Source: Thermoflexus hugenholtzii JAD2
Lineage (GTDB): Bacteria; Chloroflexota; Anaerolineae; Thermoflexales; Thermoflexaceae
Assembly: GCF_900187885.1 (NCBI RefSeq)
Contig: NZ_FYEK01000027.1
Coordinates: forward strand, 211,630 to 275,629
DNA: 64,000 nt
Direction: 5' to 3'
In this document: positions 1 through 11,089 of the stretch, piece by piece
Layout: the number at the start of each line of letters is the position of its first letter
How positions within the stretch are numbered: the stretch's first letter is position 1
Notes under the pieces: generated by a model
Told to the model about the DNA's origin: nothing
What the model saw: only the letters and a program-made list of their open reading frames with translations
Database searches by the model: none
Program-made: the position numbers and the translations under genes

Positions 1-684
1 GTGGGGAGCCTCCGGGACGGCGATCAGCACCTCATCGACGTCCCGGGCGTAGACCAAATCCGGGAGATCCTCAGCGGTCCCGATCACCGGGACCCCCGCC
101 ACATGGGTGGCGCCGTTGCCCCGCAGGGCCACCACGCCGATGGGCTCGTAGCCGAACTCGGGCGCGTTCTGGATGCGGCGGATCACCGCCTCCGCCGCCT
201 CGCCCGTCCCCACGATCAGCATGCGGCTGCGGTCCCAGCCCCGGGCCCGCAGGGCGCCCCACAGGCCCCGCACCAGCAGACGGCCGATCGCGACGAGGAG
301 GATCCCCAGGCCCCAGGCATACAGCACCATAGCCCGCGGATAATCGAAACCGAACAGGGTGTCTTTGAACGCCAGGGAGACGGTGGCCACGGTGAAGATC
401 ACCGCGAGGGAGAAGGCCGCCGCGGCCCGGGACAGTTCATCCAGACGGGAGGTGGCCCGGCCGAGATGATAGAGCCGGTGGAGGAAGAACAGGCTGGCCA
501 CGTAAAGGAGCAGCACCCCCAGCATCGGGAGGTAAGCCGGGAAGCCCGGCAGGTTCTGGGGGGGATAGGGCCATGGGAGCCGGGCGCGGATCGCGTAAGC
601 GGCGTAGAAGGCGAGAGCCGTCATCCCCAGATCGTTCAGCAACAGGAGGGCGCTGTGCAGCCACCGGGCACGCTTCCGGTTCAT
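1..684 (-). CDS. Polyprenyl-phosphate sugar transferase, N-terminal part (partial)
   Basis: The reading frame starts at ATG 684 and stays open to the left edge (228 codons, no stop), so only the N-terminal part is present. It shows about four to five hydrophobic helices (for example the segment starting ALLLLNDLGMTALAFYAAYA) followed by a Rossmann-like nucleotide/CoA-binding fold with the loop LIVGTGEAAE near residue 150. This is the usual front half of WbaP/CpsE-type sugar-1-phosphate transferases, which load the first sugar of a repeat unit onto undecaprenyl phosphate at the membrane; the catalytic bacterial sugar transferase domain would lie beyond the window. AGGAGGT sits 7 nt before the start. 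It is the last visible gene of the minus-strand glycan operon, 19 nt after the GT2 stop. The family call rests on topology and the binding fold only. Confidence 0.72.
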   Translation of the reverse strand, partial: MNRKRARWLHSALLLLNDLGMTALAFYAAYAIRARLPWPYPPQNLPGFPAYLPMLGVLLLYVASLFFLHRLYHLGRATSRLDELSRAAAAFSLAVIFTVATVSLAFKDTLFGFDYPRAMVLYAWGLGILLVAIGRLLVRGLWGALRARGWDRSRMLIVGTGEAAEAVIRRIQNAPEFGYEPIGVVALRGNGATHVAGVPVIGTAEDLPDLVYARDVDEVLIAVPEAPH

Positions 685-703
685 CCCGCACCTCCTTTTC
701 CCA

Positions 704-1651
704 TCACCGCTCTGAAGCGGAGAAGGCGGGGGCCTCGCGGCGCTCCCGCAGGTCCCGGCGCATCTCCCGCCACAGCCGCCAGCCTCCCTTCAGCACCAGC
801 CCCACCCGCACCAGCAGATCCAGCCAGGCCGGCGTGGTGGCCTGATAGTGCTTCCGATAGAAGATCCACATCGCCCGGTTGAACTCATAGCGGGCCCGCG
901 GGCTCATCCGGCTGGAGGCGCGCTTGACGTGCAGGACGACCACCTCCGGGTAGTAATAGATCTTCCAGCCGGCTTGCTTGATGCGATACGCCCAGTCCAG
1001 ATCCTCCCCATACATGAAGAACGATTCGTCCAGCAGCCCTACCTGCAGAATGGCCTCGCGGCGCACCATCATGAACGCCCCGACGACGGAATCCACCTCA
1101 TAGGTTTGATCCGGGTCCAGGAAGGTCAGATTGTAGCGGGCGAAGCGAGGGCTCTTCGGGAAGAGCCGGCTCAGGCCGGAGAAGCGGTAGAAGGCCACCT
1201 CCGGGGTGGGGAAGCTGCGCCGGCACGCCAGGTCCAGGGAGCCATCGGGACGAACGATCTTCGGGCCTGCCGCCCCGGCCTCCGGGTGGGCGTCCATGAA
1301 GGCCACCATCCGGGCCAGGGCGTCCGGCGGCACCTCGGTGTCCGGGTTGAGAAGCAGGGCGTAACGGATTCTGGGCGTCCGCCCCGGCTCCCCGAAGCCG
1401 AAAGCGCGCAGCCCCAGGTTGTTCCCATAGGCGTAGCCGCCGTTGACCGGGCTGCGGATCAACCGGACCTGCGGGAATTCCTGCTCCACCATCGCTGCGC
1501 TGCCGTCCTCCGAGGCGTTGTCCACCACGCACACTTCAAAGGTCACGCCCCGGCTGGCCTGCACCGTCTGCAGGCAGCGCCGCAACAGCTCCCGCGTGTT
1601 GTAGTTCACGATGACCACTCCAACGTCCAGCTCCGCCATCGCCTCCCTCAT
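704..1651 (-). CDS. GT2-family glycosyltransferase
   Basis: A 315-residue GT-A fold enzyme. It opens with [20 protein letters not shown], has [10 protein letters not shown] for nucleotide-sugar binding, LLNPDTEVP as the DxD-like metal site and [20 protein letters not shown] as the acceptor/catalytic helix. This pattern is typical of rhamnosyltransferase-like inverting enzymes of O-antigen or exopolysaccharide clusters. The start at 1651 is chosen because its ATG overlaps the stop of the upstream sortase gene (ATGA), with GGGAG a few bases upstream; a longer in-frame start at 1705 would lie inside the sortase gene. The C-terminal 60 residues carry a hydrophobic/basic segment that may sit on the membrane. 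Donor and acceptor sugars cannot be read from sequence. Confidence 0.87.
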   Translation of the reverse strand: MREAMAELDVGVVIVNYNTRELLRRCLQTVQASRGVTFEVCVVDNASEDGSAAMVEQEFPQVRLIRSPVNGGYAYGNNLGLRAFGFGEPGRTPRIRYALLLNPDTEVPPDALARMVAFMDAHPEAGAAGPKIVRPDGSLDLACRRSFPTPEVAFYRFSGLSRLFPKSPRFARYNLTFLDPDQTYEVDSVVGAFMMVRREAILQVGLLDESFFMYGEDLDWAYRIKQAGWKIYYYPEVVVLHVKRASSRMSPRARYEFNRAMWIFYRKHYQATTPAWLDLLVRVGLVLKGGWRLWREMRRDLRERREAPAFSASER

Positions 1652-2553
1652 CGCAGCTCTCCCACCACCACCAGCCGGTGGGTGTCCACCCGATAAGGAT
1701 AACACGTGATCAGGGTAACCACCGGATCGCGGGTGGGGGCCATCACCTCCACCTGGGTGGGGAGGACCACCTGTTTCTGGACCACGACGTAGCGATAGGC
1801 CCGGCTTCCGGCGTAGACCCAGATCTCATCGCCGATGCGGAGCTTCTCGAGGTCCCGGAACACTTCCCCGTAAATGTCGTTATGGCCGGCCAGCACCATG
1901 TTCCCGGGCTCCCCGGGGTTCGCCGTCCCCGGGTGATGTCCCACGCCTTTTTTCAAGGCTTCCCAATCCGTCCCTGGGACCACGGGGGCGTCCACCCCGA
2001 TGGCGGGGATGACGATGCGGGTGGGGCTTCGCGGGCCCGGGGTGATGGGCACCGGAGTGGGGAGGGAGGCCACGAGGGCCCGCAGGTGTTCGGGGATCTC
2101 CTCCGGGTTCGGCGCGGGCTCCCCCGGGGCGGTGGGCGGTCGATGCCCGCCCGGTAGAACCAGGACAGGGATCAAGGGCGTGGGCGTGGGGGTCGCCCGG
2201 GGCCCTTCGCCGGAGGCGGCCGGACGCATGGCCTGCCAGGAAGAGAGCAGCAGGAAAATGGCTCCCAGCACGGCTGTGATCTCCACCCCCAGCAGGAGGT
2301 GGTCCCGCCAGGTTGCCCACGAGATGCGCGGGCGAGGCAGCCGGAACCGCCATCGGGGAGCTTCCCACTCCACCTCCGCGTGGAGGTGAGGATCCGGAGG
2401 GAGGGCCGGCGGCTCCGGGGGGGTGGGCTCCCCGGCGGGGGGCGACGCCTCCAGGGGAAGGCGTCCCTCCCGGATCCATCGTTTCAGGCGGACCTCACGG
2501 CGCTTCAGGGCCAGGGCCCGCTCCAGGTCCTCCAGGCTCGGCTCCTTGCCCAT
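1648..2553 (-). CDS. Class D/E-like sortase
   Basis: A 301-residue membrane-anchored transpeptidase. An unusually long, charged cytoplasmic N-terminus of about 85 residues precedes one membrane helix (around [14 protein letters not shown]), a Pro-rich linker and the sortase beta-barrel. The catalytic triad is visible: His in LAGHNDIYG, Cys in TLITCYPY and Arg in [10 protein letters not shown]. Sortases cleave a C-terminal sorting motif and attach the protein to the envelope. It is unusual in a glycan operon; no LPxTG-like substrate gene is seen in this window. It is translationally coupled to the GT2 gene and preceded by GGGAGG. Class assignment (D versus E) is uncertain. Confidence 0.88.
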   Translation of the reverse strand: MGKEPSLEDLERALALKRREVRLKRWIREGRLPLEASPPAGEPTPPEPPALPPDPHLHAEVEWEAPRWRFRLPRPRISWATWRDHLLLGVEITAVLGAIFLLLSSWQAMRPAASGEGPRATPTPTPLIPVLVLPGGHRPPTAPGEPAPNPEEIPEHLRALVASLPTPVPITPGPRSPTRIVIPAIGVDAPVVPGTDWEALKKGVGHHPGTANPGEPGNMVLAGHNDIYGEVFRDLEKLRIGDEIWVYAGSRAYRYVVVQKQVVLPTQVEVMAPTRDPVVTLITCYPYRVDTHRLVVVGELR

Positions 2554-2570
2554 CCCTTAACGAACCTCCC

Positions 2571-3899
2571 TCATGGGCTTGCCGGCCCGCGATCCAAGAT
2601 CCGATCCTCCAGGCGCATATACCCCCGGATGAGATGCCCGATGGCGAAGCGCAGCGGCTCCGGCGGCCACGGGATCACCCGCCGGTTGACGAAGAACAGC
2701 TCCGTGAGGGGGGTCCGGCGTTCCAGGATCAGATCGCGCACGATCTGGCCGTTCATGGTCGTCAGGGCCACGCCGTGGCCGATGCAACCCAGGGCGTAGA
2801 CCGCCCGGCGGTCCCCCACATATCCAATGGCCGGGGCCATGTCGACGGTGACCGAGACCGGCCCGCCCCATCGATATTCGATCCGCACCCCTTTCAGGGA
2901 GGGGAAGACCTCCGGGATGTAGGCTTCCAGCTCCCGGAAGATCCGTTCGTTCTCGTCGAGATCCATCCGGTTTCCGAAGGGGACGCCGACATCCCCTCCG
3001 CCCATCAGCAGGCGGTTGTCGGGGGTCAGGCGGTAGTAATGCACCAGGTTGCGGGCATCCTCGATCCCCTGCCGGTTCCGCCAGCCGATGGGGGCCAACC
3101 GTTCCGGGGAGAGGGGCTCCGTCACCACGATGTAGGTGAAGGCGGGGACCTGCTTACGGCGGATGAAAGGGAGTCGGTGAGAGTAGGCGTTGGCCGCGAG
3201 CACCAGCTTCTCCGCCCGCAGGATCCCCTGCGGGGTGCGCAGGCGGAAGCCGCCCGGACCGCGCTCGATGGTCTGGACAGGGGTGTGCTCGTAGATGTGG
3301 ACGCCGAGGCCCTCGGCGGCCCGCTTCAGCCCCCGCACATATCGGAGGGGGTGGAGGAGGGCGCAGCGGGGTTCCCACCAGGCTCCCAGGTAGCGGGGCG
3401 AGTTCACCTGTTCCCGCACAGCCTGGGCGTCCAGCCACTCGATCCCGGTCAGCCCCAGGCGATGGGCCAGCTCGATCTCCTCCCGGATCCGTCGGACGTA
3501 AGCTGGGGAGGTGGCCACACGCAGGAACCCCGGCCGCTCGTAATCGCAGGCGATGCCGTAGCGGGCGATGAGCTCTTCCACATAGTCGACGGCCCGCTCC
3601 ATATAGCGATGGGCTTCCGCGGCGGCTTGGCGGCCGAAGCGAAGCGCCGTCAGGGAGAGGGTGAGCCCGAAGAGGGTCATGGCGAAGCCGGCGTTGCGCC
3701 CGCTGGCCCCGTAGCCGATGTAAGCCTGCTCCAAGACAGCGACCTGCAGCCCCGGCTCCGCTTCTTTCAAATGCAGGGCAGCGGAGAGGCCGGTGAACCC
3801 CCCGCCGAGGATCGCCACGTCCGCGTGTACCTCCCCCGTCAGGGGTGGGTTCGGCGTGTAGGGGTCCGCAGTCTGCAACCAGAAGCTCTTCGGTTCCAT
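2571..3899 (-). CDS. DAO-type FAD-dependent oxidoreductase
   Basis: A 442-residue protein of the D-amino-acid oxidase/glycine oxidase/gamma-glutamylputrescine oxidase superfamily. The dinucleotide-binding loop [18 protein letters not shown] lies at residues 27-45, followed by VAVLEQ and [10 protein letters not shown], the classic flavin contact of this family; a second FAD contact ([19 protein letters not shown]) is near the C-terminus. Such enzymes oxidise amines or secondary amino acids with release of H2O2 or imine; the substrate here is unknown. ATG 3899 is chosen because GGGAGGTT lies 8 nt upstream; a longer frame reaches into the methyltransferase gene. It sits between a methyltransferase and a sortase, so a role in modifying an envelope component is possible but unproven. 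Confidence 0.83.
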   Translation of the reverse strand: MEPKSFWLQTADPYTPNPPLTGEVHADVAILGGGFTGLSAALHLKEAEPGLQVAVLEQAYIGYGASGRNAGFAMTLFGLTLSLTALRFGRQAAAEAHRYMERAVDYVEELIARYGIACDYERPGFLRVATSPAYVRRIREEIELAHRLGLTGIEWLDAQAVREQVNSPRYLGAWWEPRCALLHPLRYVRGLKRAAEGLGVHIYEHTPVQTIERGPGGFRLRTPQGILRAEKLVLAANAYSHRLPFIRRKQVPAFTYIVVTEPLSPERLAPIGWRNRQGIEDARNLVHYYRLTPDNRLLMGGGDVGVPFGNRMDLDENERIFRELEAYIPEVFPSLKGVRIEYRWGGPVSVTVDMAPAIGYVGDRRAVYALGCIGHGVALTTMNGQIVRDLILERRTPLTELFFVNRRVIPWPPEPLRFAIGHLIRGYMRLEDRILDRGPASP

Positions 3900-3919
3900 T
3901 CGAACGAACCTCCCAGAGC

Positions 3920-4738
3920 TTATGGCCGGATCGCCACGGCGAACACTTCCCGCTCGAAGAACCAGCGGAAGGGGATCCAGCGGAAGGCGATGTGGCGCAG
4001 CATGCGGAAGAAGGGCCCCTCCTGGCGGTTTTGCGGGGGAGTCGAGAGCCAGACCCGAACCGGGCGGAAGCCTGCCCGGCGCAGGGCCCACCACAGGCCG
4101 AGGGGACCCTGTTCGTTCACATGGACGGCCTCGTTGACCGGGACGTTGAGGGTGCGCGGGTTGGGCGGGTAGAGGTGGCCCAGGCCCTGAAGGGTGCGGA
4201 CCAGGCGGACGAGGGGATAGGCATAGGCATCATACCAGCGGTTCGGAGCGGTGTGGATGACCAGCATCCCGCCGGGCTTCAGCACCCGGTGAGCCTCCCG
4301 CAGCGCCAGGCGGAGCTCCCATGGGAAGAGGTGCTCGACCACGTCGAACATCAGCACCCGGTCGAACACCCCTGCCGGGAAGGGAAGGTATTTGGCGTCG
4401 GCCTGGGCCAGGGCGGCCGGGGCCTGCAGGTCGACAGCCTCTCGGAGCAGGCGGGCCGAAAGCTGAACGGCAGCGGCGGCGTAATCGATGCCGATGGCCC
4501 ATGCGCCCATGCGGGCGCAATGACGGACGATCTCTCCACGCCCGCAGCCGACGTCCAGCACCCGCATGCCGGGGCGGACCTCCGCCACGGCGAAGGCGGC
4601 CTGGAGGCGCCGGGAGAGATGTTCCCCGCGTGTGCGGAGGAACTCCTCATAGCCCTCGCAGGCGGAGAGAAAGTATTCCTCCCCGTAGAGATCGGGCGGC
4701 AGCGAGGGTTTCAAACGCGTCCTCGGTTTGCGGATCAC
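3920..4738 (-). CDS. SAM-dependent methyltransferase, class I
   Basis: A 272-residue type-11 methyltransferase. Motif [13 protein letters not shown], lies near residue 60 and the acidic residue binding the SAM ribose follows in [11 protein letters not shown]; motif IV is [14 protein letters not shown] and post-motif is [16 protein letters not shown]. Proteins of this type next to glycosyltransferases commonly methylate lipid-linked sugars or polyprenyl intermediates. The predicted start is GTG with AGGAG about 10 nt upstream. First gene of the minus-strand glycan operon; the next gene starts 20 nt after its stop. The substrate is not predictable. Confidence 0.82.
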   Translation of the reverse strand: MIRKPRTRLKPSLPPDLYGEEYFLSACEGYEEFLRTRGEHLSRRLQAAFAVAEVRPGMRVLDVGCGRGEIVRHCARMGAWAIGIDYAAAAVQLSARLLREAVDLQAPAALAQADAKYLPFPAGVFDRVLMFDVVEHLFPWELRLALREAHRVLKPGGMLVIHTAPNRWYDAYAYPLVRLVRTLQGLGHLYPPNPRTLNVPVNEAVHVNEQGPLGLWWALRRAGFRPVRVWLSTPPQNRQEGPFFRMLRHIAFRWIPFRWFFEREVFAVAIRP

Positions 4739-4801
4739 GCGACCTGCGCTCCTGTTGAAGGTGCGCTTCCGGGCGGGCCTATCGGCCGGCCCCTTCCCAT
4801 C

Positions 4802-5497
4802 TTAACCCGGGCGGAGCTCTTCCGGAAGGCGAGCGGGCGCGGGGGTTCCCCCGCTGATCCGCCAGCCGGCGACGGCCACCATCCCCCATCCGATCAGGTA
4901 AAGCCATGCGGGGAAGGCGGTGGGACGGGCTCGGGCGACCGCCTCGAGGCCGCCGGGGAGGGCGTGCAGGCCCGGGGCCAGCACGGTATACAGCGCCAGG
5001 AGGGATCCCAGCGCGCCGAGGAGCAACGCGGCCCGGTCGATGCGGAGAACGAACCCCTGCTCGCTGCGCCGGGCCATCCGGGCTCCTACCACCATCATCA
5101 TCGCCGCGGCCAGGACAGGAGCCCAGACCGGCCCCCACCAGGGCAGGGGGATCAGGAAGAGGAGATCCCAGTCCAGCAGCGAGGTGGGCCAGCCGATGAA
5201 AACCCGAAGCCAGACGTAATACAGGATGTCCCAGAGCCCCCACGCGTAGAGGAAGAACCCCCAGCGCGCGGCGGGGGTTCGCCCGGTCAGGGCGCCCACC
5301 GTTCCCAACATCACCAGGGTGGCGATCTCCCGCCCCAGCTCGATGGGGGTGAGCGGATCCGGCTGCGTCGGCACGTCTCGAAGCAGATCCGTGATCCCAT
5401 AGACGTGCCGCAGGTAGACCACCACCGCGCTCTCCACGTAGGCCATCGCGGCCGCGAAGAGGCTCAGCACCAGCAGACGTCCCATCCATCCGGACAT
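4802..5497 (-). CDS. Multipass membrane protein of unknown function
   Basis: A 231-residue integral membrane protein with six or seven hydrophobic helices; I do not recognise a characterised family. Notable are conserved-looking aromatic stretches in the middle (WGLWDILYYVW and WDLLFLIPLPWWGPVW), which resemble periplasmic loop-helix junctions. GGAGGAG lies 8 nt before ATG 5497. It is transcribed in the same direction as the glycan operon and ends 63 nt before it, so it may be cotranscribed. No catalytic motif is visible. Confidence 0.75.
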   Translation of the reverse strand: MSGWMGRLLVLSLFAAAMAYVESAVVVYLRHVYGITDLLRDVPTQPDPLTPIELGREIATLVMLGTVGALTGRTPAARWGFFLYAWGLWDILYYVWLRVFIGWPTSLLDWDLLFLIPLPWWGPVWAPVLAAAMMMVVGARMARRSEQGFVLRIDRAALLLGALGSLLALYTVLAPGLHALPGGLEAVARARPTAFPAWLYLIGWGMVAVAGWRISGGTPAPARLPEELRPG

Positions 5498-5745
5498 CCA
5501 GCGCTCCTCCTTGAGAACTGCGTCGTGAAGGGTTCCACCGAGAACGAAGAGTCCGATAGTCTCCCTCGCTCATGATTTTCCCCTATCTCCCGCGCTGGGC
5601 GGGAGACCTTATCGAGGGCTTGTTATATTGTTATAGGACGCCCGGCCTTCCGGGAAATCCCGGCTTCCCGCTCCGGCGCATTGCAGGCAAAACGCCTCAA
5701 AGCGGGTAAGATCGTGCTTAGCCTGCATTCAGGAGGGGTGGGATC

Positions 5746-6672
5746 ATGTGGAGCCTCCTGTTCAACATCCTGCTCATCCTTCTCAGCGTCCTGGTTTTGT
5801 GGGGAGGCGCGGTCTGGATCGTGGAATCCGCGGCGCGCATCGCCCGGCGTCTGGGGTTGTCCGACCTGGTCATCGGCCTGACAGTGGTGGCCATCGGCAC
5901 CTCATCTCCGGAATTCGCCGTCACGGTAGGCGCTGCCCTGAAGGGCCAGGGAGATATCTCCGTCGGTAACGTGATCGGCTCGAACATTTTCAATCTTGGG
6001 TTCATTCTCGGAGGCGTGGCCATGGTGAGGGCCATCGCCACATCCCGCACCATGGTCATGCGGGACGGCGGGGTGCTCATTGCCATCACTCTGTTGCTGC
6101 TGCTTTTCTTTCTTGACCTGCACATCGCCCGATGGGAGGGGATGATTCTGCTGGCCTTGCTTGTCCTCTACATCGGATCCCTGTTGTATTTCCGAGAAGC
6201 GATTGAAGATGCTCCTCCTGGTGAGTTTCGCTGGTATGAGGTCCCTCGCCTGTTGATCGGACTGGCGCTGGTGATCGGAGGGGGACATTTCATGGTGGAA
6301 GCGGCGGTTGCCTTGGCCCGGATGGTCGGGATCTCCGAGTGGGCGATCGGCGTGACGATCGTGGCGGCAGGCACCTCAGCGCCGGAGTTCGCCACTTCTC
6401 TGGTGGCTGTCCTCCGCGGCCGGCATGGGATCTCCGCTGGCAACCTGATTGGCAGCGACATCTTCAACCTGCTGGGAGTCCTGGGCCTGGCCGCTACCAT
6501 CCGTCCGATGACGGTGGACCCCAGCGTCTACAGCAGCTTATGGATGCTGGCCGGCATGGTGGCGCTGGTAGTCATCTTTCTGATGCGAACGGGCTGGTCG
6601 CTTTCCCGCTGGGAGGGCGCGCTCCTTGTGCTAATTAATTTGATCAGGTGGGTTCTGGATTTTCGCAGCTGA
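5746..6672 (+). CDS. Calcium/sodium antiporter (CaCA family)
   Basis: A 308-residue inner-membrane cation exchanger of the YrbG/NCX type, with about ten helices in two inverted halves. Each half carries the alpha-repeat ion-binding motifs: GTSSPEFAVTV and GNVIGSNIFNLGFILGG in the first, GTSAPEFATSLVAV and GNLIGSDIFNLLGVLG in the second. The acidic residues (two Glu, one Asp) that coordinate Ca2+ or Na+ are intact. AGGAGG lies about 10 nt upstream of the ATG. The gene is monocistronic, converges on the lipid kinase gene, and looks slightly less GC-rich than its neighbours. Confidence 0.92.
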   Translation: MWSLLFNILLILLSVLVLWGGAVWIVESAARIARRLGLSDLVIGLTVVAIGTSSPEFAVTVGAALKGQGDISVGNVIGSNIFNLGFILGGVAMVRAIATSRTMVMRDGGVLIAITLLLLLFFLDLHIARWEGMILLALLVLYIGSLLYFREAIEDAPPGEFRWYEVPRLLIGLALVIGGGHFMVEAAVALARMVGISEWAIGVTIVAAGTSAPEFATSLVAVLRGRHGISAGNLIGSDIFNLLGVLGLAATIRPMTVDPSVYSSLWMLAGMVALVVIFLMRTGWSLSRWEGALLVLINLIRWVLDFRS

Positions 6673-6736
6673 AAACCATTACCAACACATTGCGATGGAT
6701 ACGAGACAGGGGCGTTGAGCTCAGAGTGCGGGGACT

Positions 6737-7687
6737 TCAGGTTGAGTCCCGGAAAAGCGAGGCCGGGGCGGTGGGGGGGACCAGGATGCGCAGGGAGCGG
6801 GGGACGACTTCGAAGACCATAGGGGTGTGGCCGATGGGCTCCCCGTCCACCTGCACCGGGACCACCGGCCGGGTTTCGACCAGGACTTGGCGCCCGGTGA
6901 AGAACTTGACGGCCGGATCCTGGAGATGGCGTCCCCCGAACACGTTGATGAAGTGTCGCAGGGCCCACGGCAGCCCCATCCCCCGGAACACACAGATGTT
7001 GAGGTATCCGTCGTCCAACAGCGCCTGGGGGGCGATGCGGACCAGCCCGCCATACAGCTGGGCGTTGGCCACCAGCACCACCAGGGTGCGGCCCCGGATC
7101 CGGCGACGGCCGTCGATGAACACGGTGGCCCGCATGGCCGGGAAATCCCGGGCGATGAGGGCGGCGGCGATCAGGTAGGCCAGGGCCCCCAGGCGCTTGG
7201 TGCCCCGGTCCCGGGGCTCCATCTGTTGCGCCACCTGGGCATCCAGCCCGATGCCGGCCCAGAGCAGGAAGTAGCGCCCGTTCGCCCGTCCGACATCGAT
7301 GAGGTGGATCCGCGCGGCCTCCAGGAGCTGGGCGGCCACCTGGACGCGTAATGGATGCACCAGGGGATAGGTGGGCAGGCCCAGCTGCCGGGCCCACACG
7401 TTCCCCGTTCCCACGGGCAGCACCCCCAGGGCGCTGGGCAACCCCACCAGGCCGTTGGCTACTTCGTTCACCGTGCCGTCTCCGCCGGCGGCCACCACCC
7501 AGTCGAACCCCTCCAGGGCGGCCTCATGGGCGAGCTCCGTGGCCATCCCGGGACGCTCGGTGATCCGTATGATCACGGACCATCCCCGGCCCTCCCATCT
7601 GCGCGCGACCGCCTGGATCTCCCGGGTCATCTCCCGGGGGCCTGCGGCCGGGTTGTAGATGATCATCACCCGTCGAGGCGGCTGCAT
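6737..7687 (-). CDS. Diacylglycerol/lipid kinase family protein
   Basis: A 316-residue member of the DgkB/YegS/BmrU family, ATP-dependent soluble kinases of diacylglycerol or related lipids. Motifs are MIIYNPAAGP at the N-terminus, VAAGGDGTVNEVANGL (the GGDGT nucleotide site, residues about 57-72) and GVLPVGTGNVWARQLG. A C-terminal beta-sandwich includes VQVDGEPIG. ATG 7687 is chosen because GGGAG lies 7 nt upstream; the longer frame to 7744 would run through a hairpin-rich spacer. It lies downstream of uvrB on the same strand, separated by the hairpin cluster. Confidence 0.88.
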   Translation of the reverse strand: MQPPRRVMIIYNPAAGPREMTREIQAVARRWEGRGWSVIIRITERPGMATELAHEAALEGFDWVVAAGGDGTVNEVANGLVGLPSALGVLPVGTGNVWARQLGLPTYPLVHPLRVQVAAQLLEAARIHLIDVGRANGRYFLLWAGIGLDAQVAQQMEPRDRGTKRLGALAYLIAAALIARDFPAMRATVFIDGRRRIRGRTLVVLVANAQLYGGLVRIAPQALLDDGYLNICVFRGMGLPWALRHFINVFGGRHLQDPAVKFFTGRQVLVETRPVVPVQVDGEPIGHTPMVFEVVPRSLRILVPPTAPASLFRDST

Positions 7688-7708
7688 CCGGGATCTCCCA
7701 TCGAATTC

Positions 7709-7826
7709 GCCGAATGAATTCGGCCTTGGGAGGCCTTCGGCCAACGGTCGGCCTGCGCCGACCGAAAAACATCTTTTGCGTCGGCGGAGGCCGACGCTTA
7801 GCGCACAGCGCCTATAGAGGCCGATT

Positions 7827-7835
<9 letters not shown>
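7709..7835. repeat. Cluster of four perfect palindromic hairpins
   Basis: Four perfect inverted repeats lie in 127 bp: 7709-7724 (7-bp arms GCCGAAT/ATTCGGC), 7745-7764 (8-bp arms CGGTCGGC/GCCGACCG), 7778-7797 (8-bp arms GCGTCGGC/GCCGACGC) and 7820-7835 (7-bp arms GCCGATT/AATCGGC). All share a GCCGA/TCGGC core, and the order is A-B-B-A. The last one overlaps the uvrB stop codon. They may act in transcript processing or termination of uvrB, or be a short mobile repeat. Confidence 0.8.
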
Positions 7836-9953
<2,118 letters not shown>

Positions 9954-9978
9954 CCCCGCTCCTTTTCAATCTGTAGAC

Positions 9979-9992
9979 CGAAATTCATTTCG
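9979..9992. repeat. Short palindrome related to the uvrB 3' hairpins
   Basis: CGAAAT-TC-ATTTCG is a perfect 6-2-6 inverted repeat about 30 nt upstream of the uvrB start. It has the same design (CCGA core, TC spacer) as the hairpin over the uvrB stop codon. It lies in the 5' spacer of uvrB, where it could influence the transcript leader. Confidence 0.55.
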
Positions 9993-10132
9993 ACCACAAA
10001 CTGCAGGAAGCCGTGACCCCGCGTCATCGAAGACAAAGGTTCGAGGCGAAAGCCTCTCCCACACAAAGCTCATCCTTCGCTCCCTAATTACGCCACCAAA
10101 TCCGTCGCCCCTCATTGGGGCGGGCGCTTCTT

Positions 10133-10873
10133 TTATCGGGAAGCATAGCGGGCCGCCAGAACCGCGAGCACGAAGCGGGGCAAGGCGAGCATCCGCCGCC
10201 ACCGCCACGGCTGGCGGATCAGCCGGTAGAGCCACTCCAGGCCGGCCTCCCGCATCCAGCGAGGGGCCCGGGGCACGACGCCGGCGATGAAATCAAAGGC
10301 CCCGCCGACCCCCATGGCGACCGGGATCCGGAGCGCCGGCTGGTGACGGGCGATCCAGAGATCCTGTTGTGGGGCCCCGTATGCGACGAAGAGGAGATCC
10401 GGTCGGGCCTCCTGCAGGCGCTCCCGGATCGCCGGGGCCTCCTCCGGCCGGGGGGAGCCCGCGAAGGTCCCGGCGAGGACCCAGCCCGGATAGCGGGCCT
10501 GCAGGACCTTCGCCGCGCGCTCCGCAACCCCTTCCGCGGCGCCCAGCAGGAACACCCGCCATCCCCGCTCCGCGGCCCGGGCGATCAGGGCCTCCATCAG
10601 ATCCACTCCCGCCACCCGCTCCCGTAGGGGCTGTCCCAGCATCCTCCCGGCCCAGAGCAACCCGACGCCGTCCGGGACGTTCAGGCTGGATCCCTCCAGG
10701 ACCCGGAAGAAGTCCGGGTTCCGACGGGCGTGCATGATGAACTCCGGGTTCACGGTGCAGACCTGATGTGACCCTCCCTCGGCGATGAAGGCCTCCACGA
10801 GCTCTAAGGCTTCGGCCAGGGTAACATCGTGCACCCGGACACTTAGGATGCGTCGGACCGGCGGCTGGATCAT
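10133..10873 (-). CDS. WecG/TagA/CpsF family glycosyltransferase
   Basis: A 246-residue GT26 enzyme. Family signatures are VNPEFIMHARRNPDF, VPDGVGLLWAGRMLG (carrying the catalytic Asp), VFLLGAAEGVAERAA and LLFVAYGAPQQDLWIARH. Members add N-acetylmannosamine or N-acetylmannosaminuronic acid to a lipid-linked acceptor in teichoic acid, enterobacterial common antigen or exopolysaccharide synthesis. It is alone here, about 180 nt from uvrB and 216 nt from fdhD, and has no strong ribosome binding site at ATG 10873. It may work with the glycan operon near the left edge, but this is inference. Confidence 0.92.
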   Translation of the reverse strand: MIQPPVRRILSVRVHDVTLAEALELVEAFIAEGGSHQVCTVNPEFIMHARRNPDFFRVLEGSSLNVPDGVGLLWAGRMLGQPLRERVAGVDLMEALIARAAERGWRVFLLGAAEGVAERAAKVLQARYPGWVLAGTFAGSPRPEEAPAIRERLQEARPDLLFVAYGAPQQDLWIARHQPALRIPVAMGVGGAFDFIAGVVPRAPRWMREAGLEWLYRLIRQPWRWRRMLALPRFVLAVLAARYASR

Positions 10874-11089
10874 ACCACGGATCCCGAGATGTGCCCTGGA
10901 AGTCCATCGGGTCCTGGCTTCGGATGATCTCCCCGAGATTATTATGACGCGGAGTCGCGGGGACGCGGCACGCCGCTCCGGCAGGGCCTTCGGGTCTCTC
11001 TGGATGCGGGGCAGATGAGGGCTTGGGGGATCCGTTCCCGGGCCATGTTCCGGATAAGCATCCTGAGGGCAATCCGGCGGGTCGCCCCC

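Noticed and set aside
1-882. Long plus-strand open frame across the sugar transferase and glycosyltransferase genes
   Set aside because: It has the low-complexity Pro/Gly/Arg/His composition typical of the reverse strand of GC-rich genes, and no domain; the minus-strand protein has membrane helices and a good ribosome binding site.
10874-11089. Small gene in the spacer between the WecG-type gene and fdhD
   Set aside because: The short open frames have no ribosome binding site and Arg/Pro-rich shadow composition; I see nothing else there.
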